In this document: piece by piece, positions 19,964 through 29,379 of the stretch
Position numbering within the stretch: position 1 is the first letter of the stretch
Layout: each line of letters opens with the position of its first letter
Source of the DNA: Bog-473 sp963779735
Lineage (GTDB): Bacteria; Actinomycetota; Acidimicrobiia; Acidimicrobiales; RAAP-2
Direction of reading: 5' to 3'
Assembly (NCBI GenBank): GCA_963779735.1
Contig: CAVZZJ010000007.1
Span: forward strand, 653,158-717,157
DNA: 64,000 nt
The notes under the pieces: generated by a model
Database searches by the model: none
Seen by the model: the letters and a program-made list of their open reading frames with translations, nothing else
Told to the model about the DNA's origin: nothing
Position numbers and translations under genes: made by a program

Positions 19964-20794
19964 CGTGTTCCGGGGACGAAGTTCCGCAAATTCGGCTGCG
20001 GCACCCTTTAGGCTCCACGAGACCAAGGAAAAACGAAAGCAGTTCTCACGCGGTGTGCTGGTCGTCGTTCCACCAATAGATACCCAAACATGGCGGACGT
20101 TATAGAGGGCTACTTAGCTCACTCACACGATACTTCTTTACGAAGATATTACTCAAAACGACGCCTCTAATACTTCAGGGTTTGACTAAGGGATAGACGC
20201 ATATATGACCTGCGTGATATAGCAGGGTGTGAGTGGATGTCGACGAGGACCGGCTTAGCGAGTCCTCTCGCCGTGATGCCGCTGTTCGTGAAGGGCGACC
20301 ACGCCGGTAGTCGAAACAGCAGCGACGATGCGACCAGGGACGCCGCAGGGAGGCGGCCCTGCTGCGTCGATGTGCCACAACACGGTCGTTATCGGCGCGC
20401 AAGAGATCGAAGCAGGCGAATACAAGCCTCCTCTGGCTCGCGGCAATCCGATGGCGCCACTACATTCCCGCCACGAGTTCTACGGTCATGAACTAAACGG
20501 TGCACTCAGCAACTTCTCCAGTATCCTTCGCAAAGACCCTTAGCCTCGGAAAGAATTGAGCTTGTACAAAATTTCGGGGCGATGAGCAAATGACACCTTA
20601 ATATCCGCAATTCTTTCATCCTTTATTTTGGCATTGAGATCGGCCTTATCTTTAAAAGTGCTGGCAATGAACTAGGGGATAACTCACATAGAAAGAAGGT
20701 CGTATTTGGTTGCCCACAGGTTGCCAACCGGTTGTATTCCGCGATTGACGCCTTAGGCGCCTACTTTTTGACTCGTGCAGAGTATGATTGTCGA
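19964..20794. other. Gene-free, AT-rich gap before the NDP-sugar cassette
   Basis: About 830 bp. Bases 20095-20230 and 20560-20730 are clearly more AT-rich than the surroundings, and only short meaningless frames occur. The AT-rich part just before 20795 is the probable promoter region of the four-gene cassette. It also includes a GGTTGCCCACAGGTTGCC repeat with an inverted-looking 'CCAACCGGTTG' at about 20708-20735. Confidence 0.55.
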
Positions 20795-21838
20795 ATGCCA
20801 AAGCGAGTTCTCGTCACCGGCGACCGGGGCTATATCGGAGCAGTACTTATGCCGTTTTTCCGTGACCATGGCCACGAGACGGTCGGGTTGGACGCCGGCT
20901 GGTACGAAGGTTGTGACTTCGGCTCCATGCCCGAGCCGGAGTGGCCTTCTCGAGACATTCGTGATGTGACGCCCGCAGAGCTCGTGGGCTTCGACGCTGT
21001 CGTGCACCTCGCTGCGATCTCCAACGACCCGATTGGTCATCTGAACCCTCAGGCGACCTACTCGGTAAACGCCGATGGCGCAATTCACGTTGCCGCGATG
21101 GCCAAGCAGGCGGGAGTTCCTCGCTTCTTGTTCTCCTCGTCCTGCTCACTCTACGGAGCAGCCGGGGACGCTCCTGTGTCAGAGGACGGAGCGTTCAATC
21201 CGGTCACGCCCTATGGCGAGAGCAAGGTGCTGGCGGAACGTGGCATCGCCAAGCTGGCTGATGAGAACTTCAGCCCGGTCTACCTCCGCAATGCCACGGC
21301 ATACGGTTCTTCACCTCGCCTGCGGGCAGACATCGTCGTGAACAATCTCACCGGCGTGGCCTTCACCCGAGGCGAGGTTCGGCTGGAATCGGATGGGTCG
21401 CCATGGCGGCCGCTGGTGCACATTGAGGATATCTCCCGCGCTTTCCTCGCAGTACTTGAAGCCCCTCTCGATGTCATTCATGATCAGGCGTTCAACGTCG
21501 GGCGCGACGAGGATGTTGTTCAGATGCGGGAGATTGCCCTCCAGGTGTCGAAGGCAATGGACTGTCCTATCACCTTTGCGGAGAGTGCTGGTCCGGACAA
21601 ACGGGACTACCGAGTTGACTTCACCAAGATCGGCCGGATGCTTCCCACGTTCCAACCACAGTGGACGGTCGCACAAGGCATTGACGAACTCGTCACAGAC
21701 ATGTCTCGCTTCGGGCTCACGGCTGAGGACTTTGAAGGTCCCCGCTTTGTACGGTTGGCTCGCATCCGAGAGTTACTGGCTGATGGCCGACTCGACGGGG
21801 AGCTGCGCATGACGACAGACAAACGGGCGATCCGTTGA
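20795..21838 (+). CDS. NAD-dependent NDP-sugar epimerase/dehydratase
   Basis: 347 residues, extended SDR. 'VLVTGDRGYIG' binds NAD near the N-terminus, 'SSSCSLYG' supplies the Ser, and 'YGESK' gives the Tyr-x3-Lys pair. 'VHIEDISRAFLAVLE' and 'FNVG' are typical of the sugar-nucleotide branch. First gene of a run with a C-methyltransferase, RfbF-like nucleotidyltransferase and PIG-L deacetylase; its stop overlaps the next start (TTGA). In this context it probably modifies a CDP- or NDP-activated hexose before or after C-methylation. Confidence 0.87.
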   Translation: MPKRVLVTGDRGYIGAVLMPFFRDHGHETVGLDAGWYEGCDFGSMPEPEWPSRDIRDVTPAELVGFDAVVHLAAISNDPIGHLNPQATYSVNADGAIHVAAMAKQAGVPRFLFSSSCSLYGAAGDAPVSEDGAFNPVTPYGESKVLAERGIAKLADENFSPVYLRNATAYGSSPRLRADIVVNNLTGVAFTRGEVRLESDGSPWRPLVHIEDISRAFLAVLEAPLDVIHDQAFNVGRDEDVVQMREIALQVSKAMDCPITFAESAGPDKRDYRVDFTKIGRMLPTFQPQWTVAQGIDELVTDMSRFGLTAEDFEGPRFVRLARIRELLADGRLDGELRMTTDKRAIR

Positions 21839-23064
21839 CAAGCCCCCACTGCCGACTCTGCGGGTCGCCCCTTACCAAGACTTTCGTCGATTTGGGGATG
21901 TCACCGCCTTGCGAGAGCTTTCTCAGCGCCGAGCAGCTCGACGCGATGGAGCCGTTTTACCCGCTTCACGTGCGAATCTGTTCGTCCTGTCTGCTTGTGC
22001 AACTTCCGGCCTACATTGACGCAGCGGACATCTTCAGTGATTACGCTTACTTTTCCTCTTATAGCGATTCCTGGGTGGAACACGCACGCCACTTCGTCGA
22101 AGATGCCTCGGACCGGCTTGGACTCGACAGCAGTTCGTTCGTAGTCGAGGTAGCGAGCAACGACGGCTACCTCCTGCAGCACGCGGTGGCTCGGGGCATA
22201 CGTTCACTTGGAATAGAGCCGGCAGCCAATGTGGCAGCCGCTGCCATCGCCCGAGGCGTTCCCTCCGAGGTGCTCTTCTTGGGTGCCGCCACGGGTGAAC
22301 GGGTCGCGAAGGAGCACGGGAAGGCTGATTTGGTCGTAGCCAACAACGTCTTCGCTCACGTGCCCGACATTGTCGACTTCGCCCTCGGGCTGCGCGCGCT
22401 GGTCAACGACGCCGGTTTCGTGAGTATAGAGATCCCCCATCTCCTGCGGTTAGTCGAATCACGCGAGTACGACACCATCTATCATGAGCACTTCTCATAT
22501 CTGTCCCTCCTCACTACGCAACGAGTGCTGGCCAAGGCCGGGCTGGTTGTGGTGGATGTCGACGAGCTAAGTACTCACGGCGGGTCACTACGAACCTGGT
22601 CGACTCCTGCGGAAAGCGCTGGCTCACCCTCCGACAGTGTGTCCAAGGTGCTCGCCGACGAATTGGCGGCGGGTCTGCATGACCTGAAAGGGCACGAAGG
22701 ATTCGATTCTGCTGTCGCGGCGATCCGCAACGACTTTGTAGAGTTCCTCATTGACTGTTCTCGCAAGGGCGCAAACGTTGTTGGCTATGGCGCTCCGGGC
22801 AAGGGCAATACGCTCCTCAACCATTGTGGCGTGCGTTCTGACCTGATTGAGTACACAGTAGACCGAAATCCATTCAAGCATGGCAAGTTCCTCCCGGGGA
22901 CTCACATCCCCATCCATCCGGTTGAACGGCTGGCCGAAACCAAACCTGATTACATCGTGATCATGCCGTGGAACTTGCGGCGCGAAATCACCGCTCAACT
23001 TGCCTATACCCGCAAATGGGGTGCCCGGCTGGTCGTCGCCCTGCCGGAGCTCGACGTCTTCTGA
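21835..23064 (+). CDS. NDP-sugar SAM-dependent C-methyltransferase
   Basis: 409 residues with all three family parts: a zinc site (Cys6, Cys9, Cys49, Cys52), the SAM loop 'VVEVASNDGYLLQ' around 103-115, the catalytic Y216-H217-E218-H219 in 'IYHEHFSYLSL', and the C-terminal 'GYGAPGKGNTLL...GTHIP' Rossmann-like domain. Such enzymes add a branch methyl to a 4-keto-6-deoxy NDP-sugar. The TTG start at 21835 overlaps the previous stop; a GGAGGTGG sequence after its own stop serves the following rfbF gene. Confidence 0.92.
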   Translation: MTSPHCRLCGSPLTKTFVDLGMSPPCESFLSAEQLDAMEPFYPLHVRICSSCLLVQLPAYIDAADIFSDYAYFSSYSDSWVEHARHFVEDASDRLGLDSSSFVVEVASNDGYLLQHAVARGIRSLGIEPAANVAAAAIARGVPSEVLFLGAATGERVAKEHGKADLVVANNVFAHVPDIVDFALGLRALVNDAGFVSIEIPHLLRLVESREYDTIYHEHFSYLSLLTTQRVLAKAGLVVVDVDELSTHGGSLRTWSTPAESAGSPSDSVSKVLADELAAGLHDLKGHEGFDSAVAAIRNDFVEFLIDCSRKGANVVGYGAPGKGNTLLNHCGVRSDLIEYTVDRNPFKHGKFLPGTHIPIHPVERLAETKPDYIVIMPWNLRREITAQLAYTRKWGARLVVALPELDVF

Positions 23065-23079
23065 GGAGGTGGAACTCTA

Positions 23080-23912
23080 GTGAAGGTCGTACTGTTCTGT
23101 GGCGGACTAGGACTTCGGATGCGGGAAAGCGAGAGTTCGGTCCCCAAACCGATGATGCCAATCGGTCACCGCCCAGTGCTATGGCACGTCATGCGGTACT
23201 ACTCCCATTTCGGCCATAACGAATTCATTCTCTGTCTTGGTCATGGCGCGAAGTCGGTGAAGGAGTACTTCCTCAACTACGACGAGACCGCCTCGAACGA
23301 CTTTGTGCTCTCTAAGGGGGGGAACAGATCGAATTGCTCGACACGGACATAAGCGATTGGCGAATCACGTTCGTCGATACCGGAATCGAGACCCCGATCG
23401 GCGAACGACTTCGGCGAGTGCGTCACTACCTCGATGATGATCGGATCTTTCTTGCGAACTACGGTGACGTGCTCACCGACGCGCCACTCGACGACATGGT
23501 CAAGCAACTTCGCGATAGCAACGACGTGGCGACAATGCTGGCAATCAAGCCGAGGGAAAGCTTCCATGTGGTTACCCTGACCGGCTCTCGGGTTGAGGGT
23601 TTCGTCCCAGTCGCCGATATGAACATTCGGATAAATGGGGGATACTTCGTATTACGTTCGGAGATCTTCGAGTACCTTCACGAGGACGAGGACCTCGTCT
23701 CGGACGCGTGCGCCGCTGCGGCCGCCGCCGGACGTGTGCAGGCGTACCCTTACGACGGTTTTTGGGCGCCCATGGACACGCTCAAGGAACGCTCTGCGTT
23801 GGAGCGGATGTACCACAGCGGCAAGTGCCCTTGGATGCTCTGGCGGGATCGGCCATACACGAACGGATCGACTCCGCTGTTAGAGGTGCCATCGCTTGAA
23901 GTCTCTCCTTGA
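23080..23912 (+). pseudogene. rfbF: Glucose-1-phosphate cytidylyltransferase (RfbF-like), frameshifted at a G7 tract
   Basis: Two frames together form one RfbF-type nucleotidyltransferase of about 277 residues. The first part (23080 GTG to about 23320) has 'VVLFCGGLGLRMRE', 'PKPMMPIG' and 'LWHVMRYYSHFGHNEFILCLGHG'. The second (to 23912) has 'ISDWRITFVDTG', 'FLANYGDVLTD', 'INGGYFVLRSEIFEYL' and 'PYDGFWAPMDTLKER'. The frame is lost at the seven-G run 23316-23322; eight Gs, or a -1 slip there, would restore 'SKGGEQIELLDTDISDW'. Activity in the cell is therefore uncertain. GGAGGTGG precedes the GTG start. The enzyme would make CDP-glucose for the neighbouring epimerase and methyltransferase. Confidence 0.87.
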
Positions 23913-23994
23913 CGGAATGTCGCGAATATGACCTAGGCGGGAAAGGGATCTCGGTGATGGCGGACAACACCAGCTGCACACAGCGACAAGCCTC

Positions 23995-24645
23995 ATGATG
24001 GGCGTCAGCCTTCCGGGCGGGCCACTGGCCGTCGTTTGTCTGGGCGCGCATCCGGATGACATTGAGATCGGGTGCGGGGGCACACTCTTGAAGATGGCAG
24101 CGTCGCGCCGACTCACCGTCGACTACTTGGTAATGACGGGTGCTCAAAACCGGCACGAAGAAGCCCGCACCGCAGCCAGCAACTTCTTGGGGGGAGCCGA
24201 CATCACCTATCATTTGCACGATCTACCGGATGGCCGACTACCGGGGCGATGGGAAGAGGTAAAACTCCGCTTGGAGGATGTCGCACGGAACAACGGGGCA
24301 GACCTCGTGTTTGCGCCTCGGGTCGACGACGCGCATCAGGATCACCGTCTCGTTGCCCAGTTGGTACCGACCGTCTGGCGCGATGCCCTGATCCTCCATT
24401 ACGAGATCCCAAAGTGGGACGGTGACTTAGGACGCGTTACGCACTACGTTGCCCTCGACGAAACGACCGTGCGGCAGAAGATTAGCCTCCTGAATCGCTG
24501 CTTTCCCTCGCAGGTCAATCGCGGCTGGTGGGACGACGAGACCTTTAGCGCCATGCTCCGACTTCGTGGGATCGAGTGTCGCGCTCGCTACGCAGAGGGC
24601 TTCGTGGTGACCAAGGAAATCCTTCAGGTCGATGGCCGGCCCTGA
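23995..24645 (+). CDS. PIG-L/LmbE family deacetylase
   Basis: 216 residues. The zinc-binding 'GAHPDDIEIGCGG' lies near residue 18, and 'DDAHQDHRLV' supplies the second His block. PIG-L enzymes remove N-acyl groups from amino sugars or glycosides. As the fourth gene of the NDP-sugar cassette it may unmask an amine on the branched sugar, to be re-acylated by another enzyme. ATG codons at 23995 and 23998 are both possible. The gene ends with a ~500-bp gap. Confidence 0.88.
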   Translation: MMGVSLPGGPLAVVCLGAHPDDIEIGCGGTLLKMAASRRLTVDYLVMTGAQNRHEEARTAASNFLGGADITYHLHDLPDGRLPGRWEEVKLRLEDVARNNGADLVFAPRVDDAHQDHRLVAQLVPTVWRDALILHYEIPKWDGDLGRVTHYVALDETTVRQKISLLNRCFPSQVNRGWWDDETFSAMLRLRGIECRARYAEGFVVTKEILQVDGRP

Positions 24646-25161
24646 GCCGAACGTGGGGCGGAAGAGATTGTACCGGCTAGTTGCCGCAACCCGTTTCAGC
24701 CCCTAAGGAACGGCCATCTCATGCGTCCTGGCCACCGATTCTCGGGTGAGTTTGGTCGAGCAACCCGATGTCCAGCGCAGTTCGACATCGGGTTCCCTTA
24801 GGTCAGAACAATCGCGGGAATGGCACGACTGGAGGTTGTCCACATCGTAAGATCTCTGGTATGGATCTTCGCAGATTGCCAACGTGTGCGTCGCTCCGGG
24901 CCCATCCTATAAGGGACTCCCTTCACAAAGGCTTCTTCAACGCACTAGTCAACAACCCGACCAGTGTGCGACATCGCCGTCGAGCAATAAATCTCCGCCC
25001 GATGGCGATGTGACGGGGACAGCAATTCAACCGTTGTGGTCCGCCGCAACCATGGGCCGGCCATGGGGTGGTCGGCACTCGACGTGCAAACGAGTAGGGG
25101 CAGAGGTCGATCTTCCTCAGTTCGGAGCACTGGAGCCGATTGGTCGCCCGCCGGAGTCACG
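24646..25161. other. Gene-free gap with a 10-bp inverted repeat
   Basis: No gene seen. An inverted repeat, AACCCGATGT at 24762-24771 and ACATCGGGTT at 24785-24794 with a 13-base loop, could be a transcription terminator or operator; there is no T-run after it. Confidence 0.45.
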
Positions 25162-26592
25162 ATGTCTTCCAATCCGAGGTGCGGGGCACCACGCATGGTG
25201 ACAGGACTGAAGCACAACCATCGCGACTCCAAATTTTCCGTTCTTGTGCGCTGGCTGGAGAAACCGCGTGCGGAGATCAGAGACGCCCTAGAAGGTCCGC
25301 TCATACGCAACGCCGCATCCCTCTACGGCAGCACGATTATCACGAGCTTCCTTGGCTTTTTCTATTGGTTCATTGCTGCAAGAATGGCGACTGCTCAAGC
25401 CGTCGGTATCGCATCAGCCGTCCAATCGGCTGCGCAGTTCATTGCCATAGTTTGCGTTCTAGGACTCAGCACGTTCGTAATTTCCGAACTCGCAATAGAC
25501 AAAACGCAGGCCCGATCATTGATGCTCACGGCCGCGATCCTCGTGGGAACCTTGGCGGCTGTGATTTCGGCTGGTGTTGGGGTTGTATTTCAATTCTTCT
25601 CAACCTCAATCAGTGAAGGCGTCGTGGGGTCGATTGGCATTCTTGTGTTTGTGCTGCTGGCAGTGCTCAGTACCACCCTGCTCGTACTGGACGATGCGTG
25701 CATAGGTCTTCTACGGGGAGACCTACAGCTGAGGCGAAACGCTGTCTTTGCGATTGGCAAACTCATCCTGCTTCCTCTCTTGACAACCGTATGGGCGTCT
25801 CAATCTGGCATCGAACTGGTGGTTGCCTGGACAGGAGGGCTGATCGCTTCGATGCTGCTTCTGGTTTTCGAACTTCGAAGGTTGACCGAGGGCCAATCCA
25901 CGCGCCTGGACTTCCAGAACATCTTTGGGAAACGACACTTAATGTTTCGGCATCACTGGCTCAATCTCTCGATTCAATCACCTCGACTAGTTTTTCCCGT
26001 GCTGGTGGCGCTCATCGTCGGACCTACGGCCAATGCCGCCTTCACCGCGACGATCTTGGTGGTCGGGGTCGTCCAGATGATTCCCAATTTGCTCTCGACG
26101 GTGCTGTTCGCCTTGGCCCCCGGTGACGAGGAATCCCTTCGCCGGGAGGTTCGTAAGACCATGCGGATCTCTTTGGTCCTATCGATTGCGTCGGCCCCCT
26201 GTTTCTTCATCTTCTCTGACCTCATCCTGAGGTTGTTCGGTCCCAACTACGTGGTAGCGAGCACCGCCATGGGAATCCTCGGATTGAGTACGTACCCGTA
26301 CGCAATGAAATCCCACTACGTCGCCATAGCCCGTGTTCAGGGAAATATGCAACGTGCAGTGATCCGAACGATGGCTGGCGCGTGCTTCGAGGTCGGACTA
26401 GCGGCCGCCGGCGGAGCGTTGCACGGTCTGACCGGCGTGGCGATCGGTATCCTTGTTGCCCTCTCGCTGGAGGCTTTGGTCTACGCACCCACAGTGTTCG
26501 GAGTGCTTCGAACCGCTCCGGAACCGGAGAAGGAGACCTCGGATATTGAGGAAGGCCAAAGTGGGGTTAGCGAGCGTAAGCAAAACCGGTGA
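25162..26592 (+). CDS. Second polysaccharide flippase (MOP superfamily)
   Basis: About 476 residues from the ATG at 25162, which has GGAG six bases upstream; the frame is open further 5' but without family-like sequence. About 12-14 hydrophobic helices start at 'NAASLYGSTIITSFLGFFYWFIAARMA'. 'LRLFGPNYVVASTAMGIL' parallels the same region of the first flippase, though overall similarity is low. It should flip lipid-linked oligosaccharide. An acidic C-tail (EPEKETSDIEEG) ends the protein. Confidence 0.85.
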   Translation: MSSNPRCGAPRMVTGLKHNHRDSKFSVLVRWLEKPRAEIRDALEGPLIRNAASLYGSTIITSFLGFFYWFIAARMATAQAVGIASAVQSAAQFIAIVCVLGLSTFVISELAIDKTQARSLMLTAAILVGTLAAVISAGVGVVFQFFSTSISEGVVGSIGILVFVLLAVLSTTLLVLDDACIGLLRGDLQLRRNAVFAIGKLILLPLLTTVWASQSGIELVVAWTGGLIASMLLLVFELRRLTEGQSTRLDFQNIFGKRHLMFRHHWLNLSIQSPRLVFPVLVALIVGPTANAAFTATILVVGVVQMIPNLLSTVLFALAPGDEESLRREVRKTMRISLVLSIASAPCFFIFSDLILRLFGPNYVVASTAMGILGLSTYPYAMKSHYVAIARVQGNMQRAVIRTMAGACFEVGLAAAGGALHGLTGVAIGILVALSLEALVYAPTVFGVLRTAPEPEKETSDIEEGQSGVSERKQNR

Positions 26593-26699
26593 CCCATGAA
26601 CAGGAGCGATCGAATAGTGGGGCCCTCTGCCCATTTCGGGGGTCACGCGGCGGTCTCCCATGGCAACTGGGCAACTGGGCAACTGAACTGGGAGATACA

Positions 26700-26990
26700 G
26701 GCACATGCCCGAGACGGTGTAGGCAAAGCCCCAGCAGGTCCACACAGAGGCGAGCCCCGGCCACCCGCGGCCGGTTGCGGTCCGAGCCGCTGAACTGTCG
26801 CTCGACGAGGCCGTGTGTCGGGGCCTCGTCGTCGGTACCAGCCATGAAGGCCCTGGGCCCGCGAGGACGTCATCAGCCACTCCCCGCTGAAACCGCACAC
26901 CCGTAAGACGCCTGCGGCGGCCGTCACGATCTGGTTGACCTGGCGCAGCTCCCTGATTTCGGGCCGCAACTCGGCCAGCTCAAGGAGGCT
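26700..26990 (-). pseudogene. IS3-family transposase remnant (OrfA end plus OrfB start)
   Basis: Minus-strand fragments read 'AELRPEIRELRQVNQIVTAA' (the leucine-zipper-like end of OrfA, 26987-26904) and 'THGLVERQFSGSDRNR' (OrfB, just before the first catalytic Asp), then 'WGFAYTVSGMCLYL' in another frame. The catalytic core is missing and frames are broken, so it cannot transpose. It lies between the second flippase and the oxygenase gene. Confidence 0.6.
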
Positions 26991-27157
26991 CGGCCGTGCT
27001 CGGGCCCGGCAGGTGGGTCGAAAATGGAGGCTAGATACCCACGAAGTCGTTGGGAAGCCGCCGAAAGAGGATTGACGCCATTTGACCCACAAGCGAACCA
27101 GCGACTTGGACCGCGTTGACCTGCACCTTTTCGGGCAATAAACTGGTTAGATCGAGT

Positions 27158-27193
27158 GACCTTCGGCCCCGTCATGAAAGGACCTTTGGCCCT
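27158..27193. promoter_or_regulatory. Paired DevR/DosR-like boxes upstream of the oxygenase gene
   Basis: GACCTTCGGCCCC (27158) and GACCTTTGGCCCT (27181) are near-identical and 23 bp apart, roughly two helix turns. They resemble the palindrome core bound by DevR/DosR-type regulators in actinobacteria, 'GGGAC...GNCCC'. They end about 70 bp before the ATG at 27266. Binding is a guess from similarity. Confidence 0.4.
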
Positions 27194-27265
27194 TGACCCA
27201 CTTCTTCAGGGGAAGGATAGTTGAGTCGTGGTGAACGTTTTTCGTGTCCCTGAGCGAGGTTTATA

Positions 27266-28102
27266 ATGGCACTGGTCGATCCCGCTCACACTGAATCGGT
27301 GAAGGGTGAACCCGGCTCGCCCATCGCTCTATCGGAGCTTCCCCTTATTGCCAGTCGTTACCATGAGACGTACCTGAGGGCCAGGCCATGGCCTCATTTG
27401 GTTTTAGACGACCTGATCGATCCTGACATGATTGCAGCCGCAGAAGCTCAAGAGCTCCAGCGGGCACTCAATCTCGAGCTTCTTACAGGGAATCGAATGG
27501 TAAAAGCCCAGTCGACAGAGGTAATAGGACAGGCGGCACAGAAGATCCTCGATTCCCTCCTCACGCCCGAGTTCGTCTCCTTTTTGGAGGGTGTGACCGG
27601 CATCGCAGGACTGATACCGGATCCCTCTCATGCCTGGGCGGGATTTCACGTGAGCCCGCCCGGGTCCTTTCAGGCTCTGCACCGCGATTTTCGCCTACAT
27701 CCGAAGAATGGCTTGTTCCATAGGGTGAACGTTCTCGTCTACCTAAATTCAGATTGGAAAGAGGAATACGGCGGCAAGCTCGAGCTGTGGAGTACCGGCA
27801 AGAACGCCGTCGTTCAGCAAGTTCCACCGGTCGCAGGAAAGCTCGTGCTCTTCGAGACGACACCGTATGCGTTCCATGGAGTGCCTGATCCGGTCCGATG
27901 TCCGCCGGGGCGAGCCCGAATCTCTCTGGCCTCGTACTACTACACGGATTACCCGGCACCTTCCGACCGTAGGGAATGGGTATTCTACTCGCCAAAGCGG
28001 CCGCAAGATCCTTGGTATATGAATTTCCGACCTCCGAGGGACAGCCTATTCAACATCTGGTATTTGTTGCGGGACTATTTCCGCGGGAGTCCCAGTCATT
28101 AG
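27266..28102 (+). CDS. 2-oxoglutarate/Fe(II)-dependent oxygenase (prolyl-hydroxylase-like)
   Basis: 278 residues. The iron-binding facial triad is His139-x-Asp141 in 'LHRDF' and His204 in 'AFHGVPDP'. Arg216 or Arg218 ('RARISL') would bind the 2-oxoglutarate carboxylate. 'VNVLVYLNSDWKEEYGGKLELW' is the typical double-stranded helix segment. The family hydroxylates proteins, peptides or small molecules; the target here is unknown. It is a single-gene unit, preceded by paired DevR-like boxes, which would fit oxygen- or redox-linked control. Confidence 0.87.
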   Translation: MALVDPAHTESVKGEPGSPIALSELPLIASRYHETYLRARPWPHLVLDDLIDPDMIAAAEAQELQRALNLELLTGNRMVKAQSTEVIGQAAQKILDSLLTPEFVSFLEGVTGIAGLIPDPSHAWAGFHVSPPGSFQALHRDFRLHPKNGLFHRVNVLVYLNSDWKEEYGGKLELWSTGKNAVVQQVPPVAGKLVLFETTPYAFHGVPDPVRCPPGRARISLASYYYTDYPAPSDRREWVFYSPKRPQDPWYMNFRPPRDSLFNIWYLLRDYFRGSPSH

Positions 28103-28249
28103 CCCTACCTCCAAATAGCCTCTTCGCGTTGAAGTGGGGAAGGTGAGTCCGCAAGGGTATTCCCTATTGAGGTGCGGAAAGCCACTTGTACGTATAGAGG
28201 CCATGACGGTGGCGCGACATAGTTAAGGGCGTCGCTTCGCCGCCAAAGG

Positions 28250-29260
28250 TCAAACTCCGGTCTGCCCAGATAAATCCGTAGAGCCCCTAAATATGGACAT
28301 ATTGCTTATCTGACCAGCAATATTTCCACTCGCTGCGAGCAATAGAGAAACCACCAAGACCGTTAGGCGCGAAAGTCCCTTCACGTCTCCGCGCATCAGA
28401 TCGCGCACGCACTGCACCGCACTCCTCCTGATCGCCCCTGTGACGAACTTCACGTCTGCCTTCATGCTGGCTGCCGATCCCATGTCGCGAAATGCTTTGA
28501 CCTTTCCTTTGTTGACGAAAAAGCAGCGACGCCACAGGTAGTTCCACGTAACGCGCTCGGCGCCGACATTGTGATACACAACTGCCCGGGGTTCCATCAC
28601 AATCGACTCACGACCGCGCTGATGGGCGAGCCGAAGACACATATCCATATCGTCGTGGTTGTCGGAGTGGAACCCACCGATCGCGTCGAGTGCGTCCCGA
28701 CGGGCTGACATTGAGGCTCCGATGAGTCGGTCAACGGGGCTCAACGCCGAAGGCAACCCGTCATAGTAACAACCGAACACCCAATCGAGCTGGGGCGGGA
28801 ACCAAGCGGGCCGAGATGTCTCAAAGACTGGAACTGGCGCACCACCAACTGCAACTACTTCTTCTTTCTGGTATGGAGCCGTCAACAACGCCAACCAGTC
28901 CCGATGTGCAGAGGCATCATCGTCTAGAAAGGCAACTATCTCTCCTGAGGCCTGTTCCACTGCAGTATTGCGCGCGCTACCAAGCCGACCCTCGTACTTG
29001 TTCTCCAAGATGAAAATGGGTATGGAGGAGCCACCCGCTGGATCGCCCCAGCTCCTCCTGCATTTCTCGGCCAACTCCACATTATGATCGATGCAGACGA
29101 TCAACTCAGCAGCCGGATAGCTCTGCTCAAGCACCGAATCCACGGCCCGCTCCAGCATGTCCCAGCGCCTTTCCGTGTAAGCGCAGATGACCACCGACAC
29201 GGTCAGTGGATGTGCCGTTATGGATCCAAACGTCCTGTCCAGTCCACTCGTACCGCTCAT
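28250..29260 (-). CDS. Family 2 glycosyltransferase with C-terminal hydrophobic segment
   Basis: 336 residues. 'VSVVICAYTERRWDMLERAV', 'ELIVCIDHN', 'NTAVEQASGEIVAFLDDDA' and 'DNHDDMDMCLRLA' mark a GT2 enzyme. The end has one membrane-prone stretch ('LSRLTVLVVSLLLAASGNIAG'), so it is probably membrane-attached. An AAGG sequence precedes the ATG. It lies upstream of the third GH16 gene on the same strand, with 170 bp between them, so readthrough from the GH16 gene is possible. Confidence 0.86.
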   Translation of the reverse strand: MSGTSGLDRTFGSITAHPLTVSVVICAYTERRWDMLERAVDSVLEQSYPAAELIVCIDHNVELAEKCRRSWGDPAGGSSIPIFILENKYEGRLGSARNTAVEQASGEIVAFLDDDASAHRDWLALLTAPYQKEEVVAVGGAPVPVFETSRPAWFPPQLDWVFGCYYDGLPSALSPVDRLIGASMSARRDALDAIGGFHSDNHDDMDMCLRLAHQRGRESIVMEPRAVVYHNVGAERVTWNYLWRRCFFVNKGKVKAFRDMGSAASMKADVKFVTGAIRRSAVQCVRDLMRGDVKGLSRLTVLVVSLLLAASGNIAGQISNMSIFRGSTDLSGQTGV

Positions 29261-29379
29261 AAGCGTACCTTACGACATCGCGCGGTGAGGATGGCTGTCA
29301 GAAGCAAAATCGTCCTGACTCCCCTACCCCGACTCTGCCCGCAACCCTCGGACAGGACGAACTGGTTATTCCGTACTAG

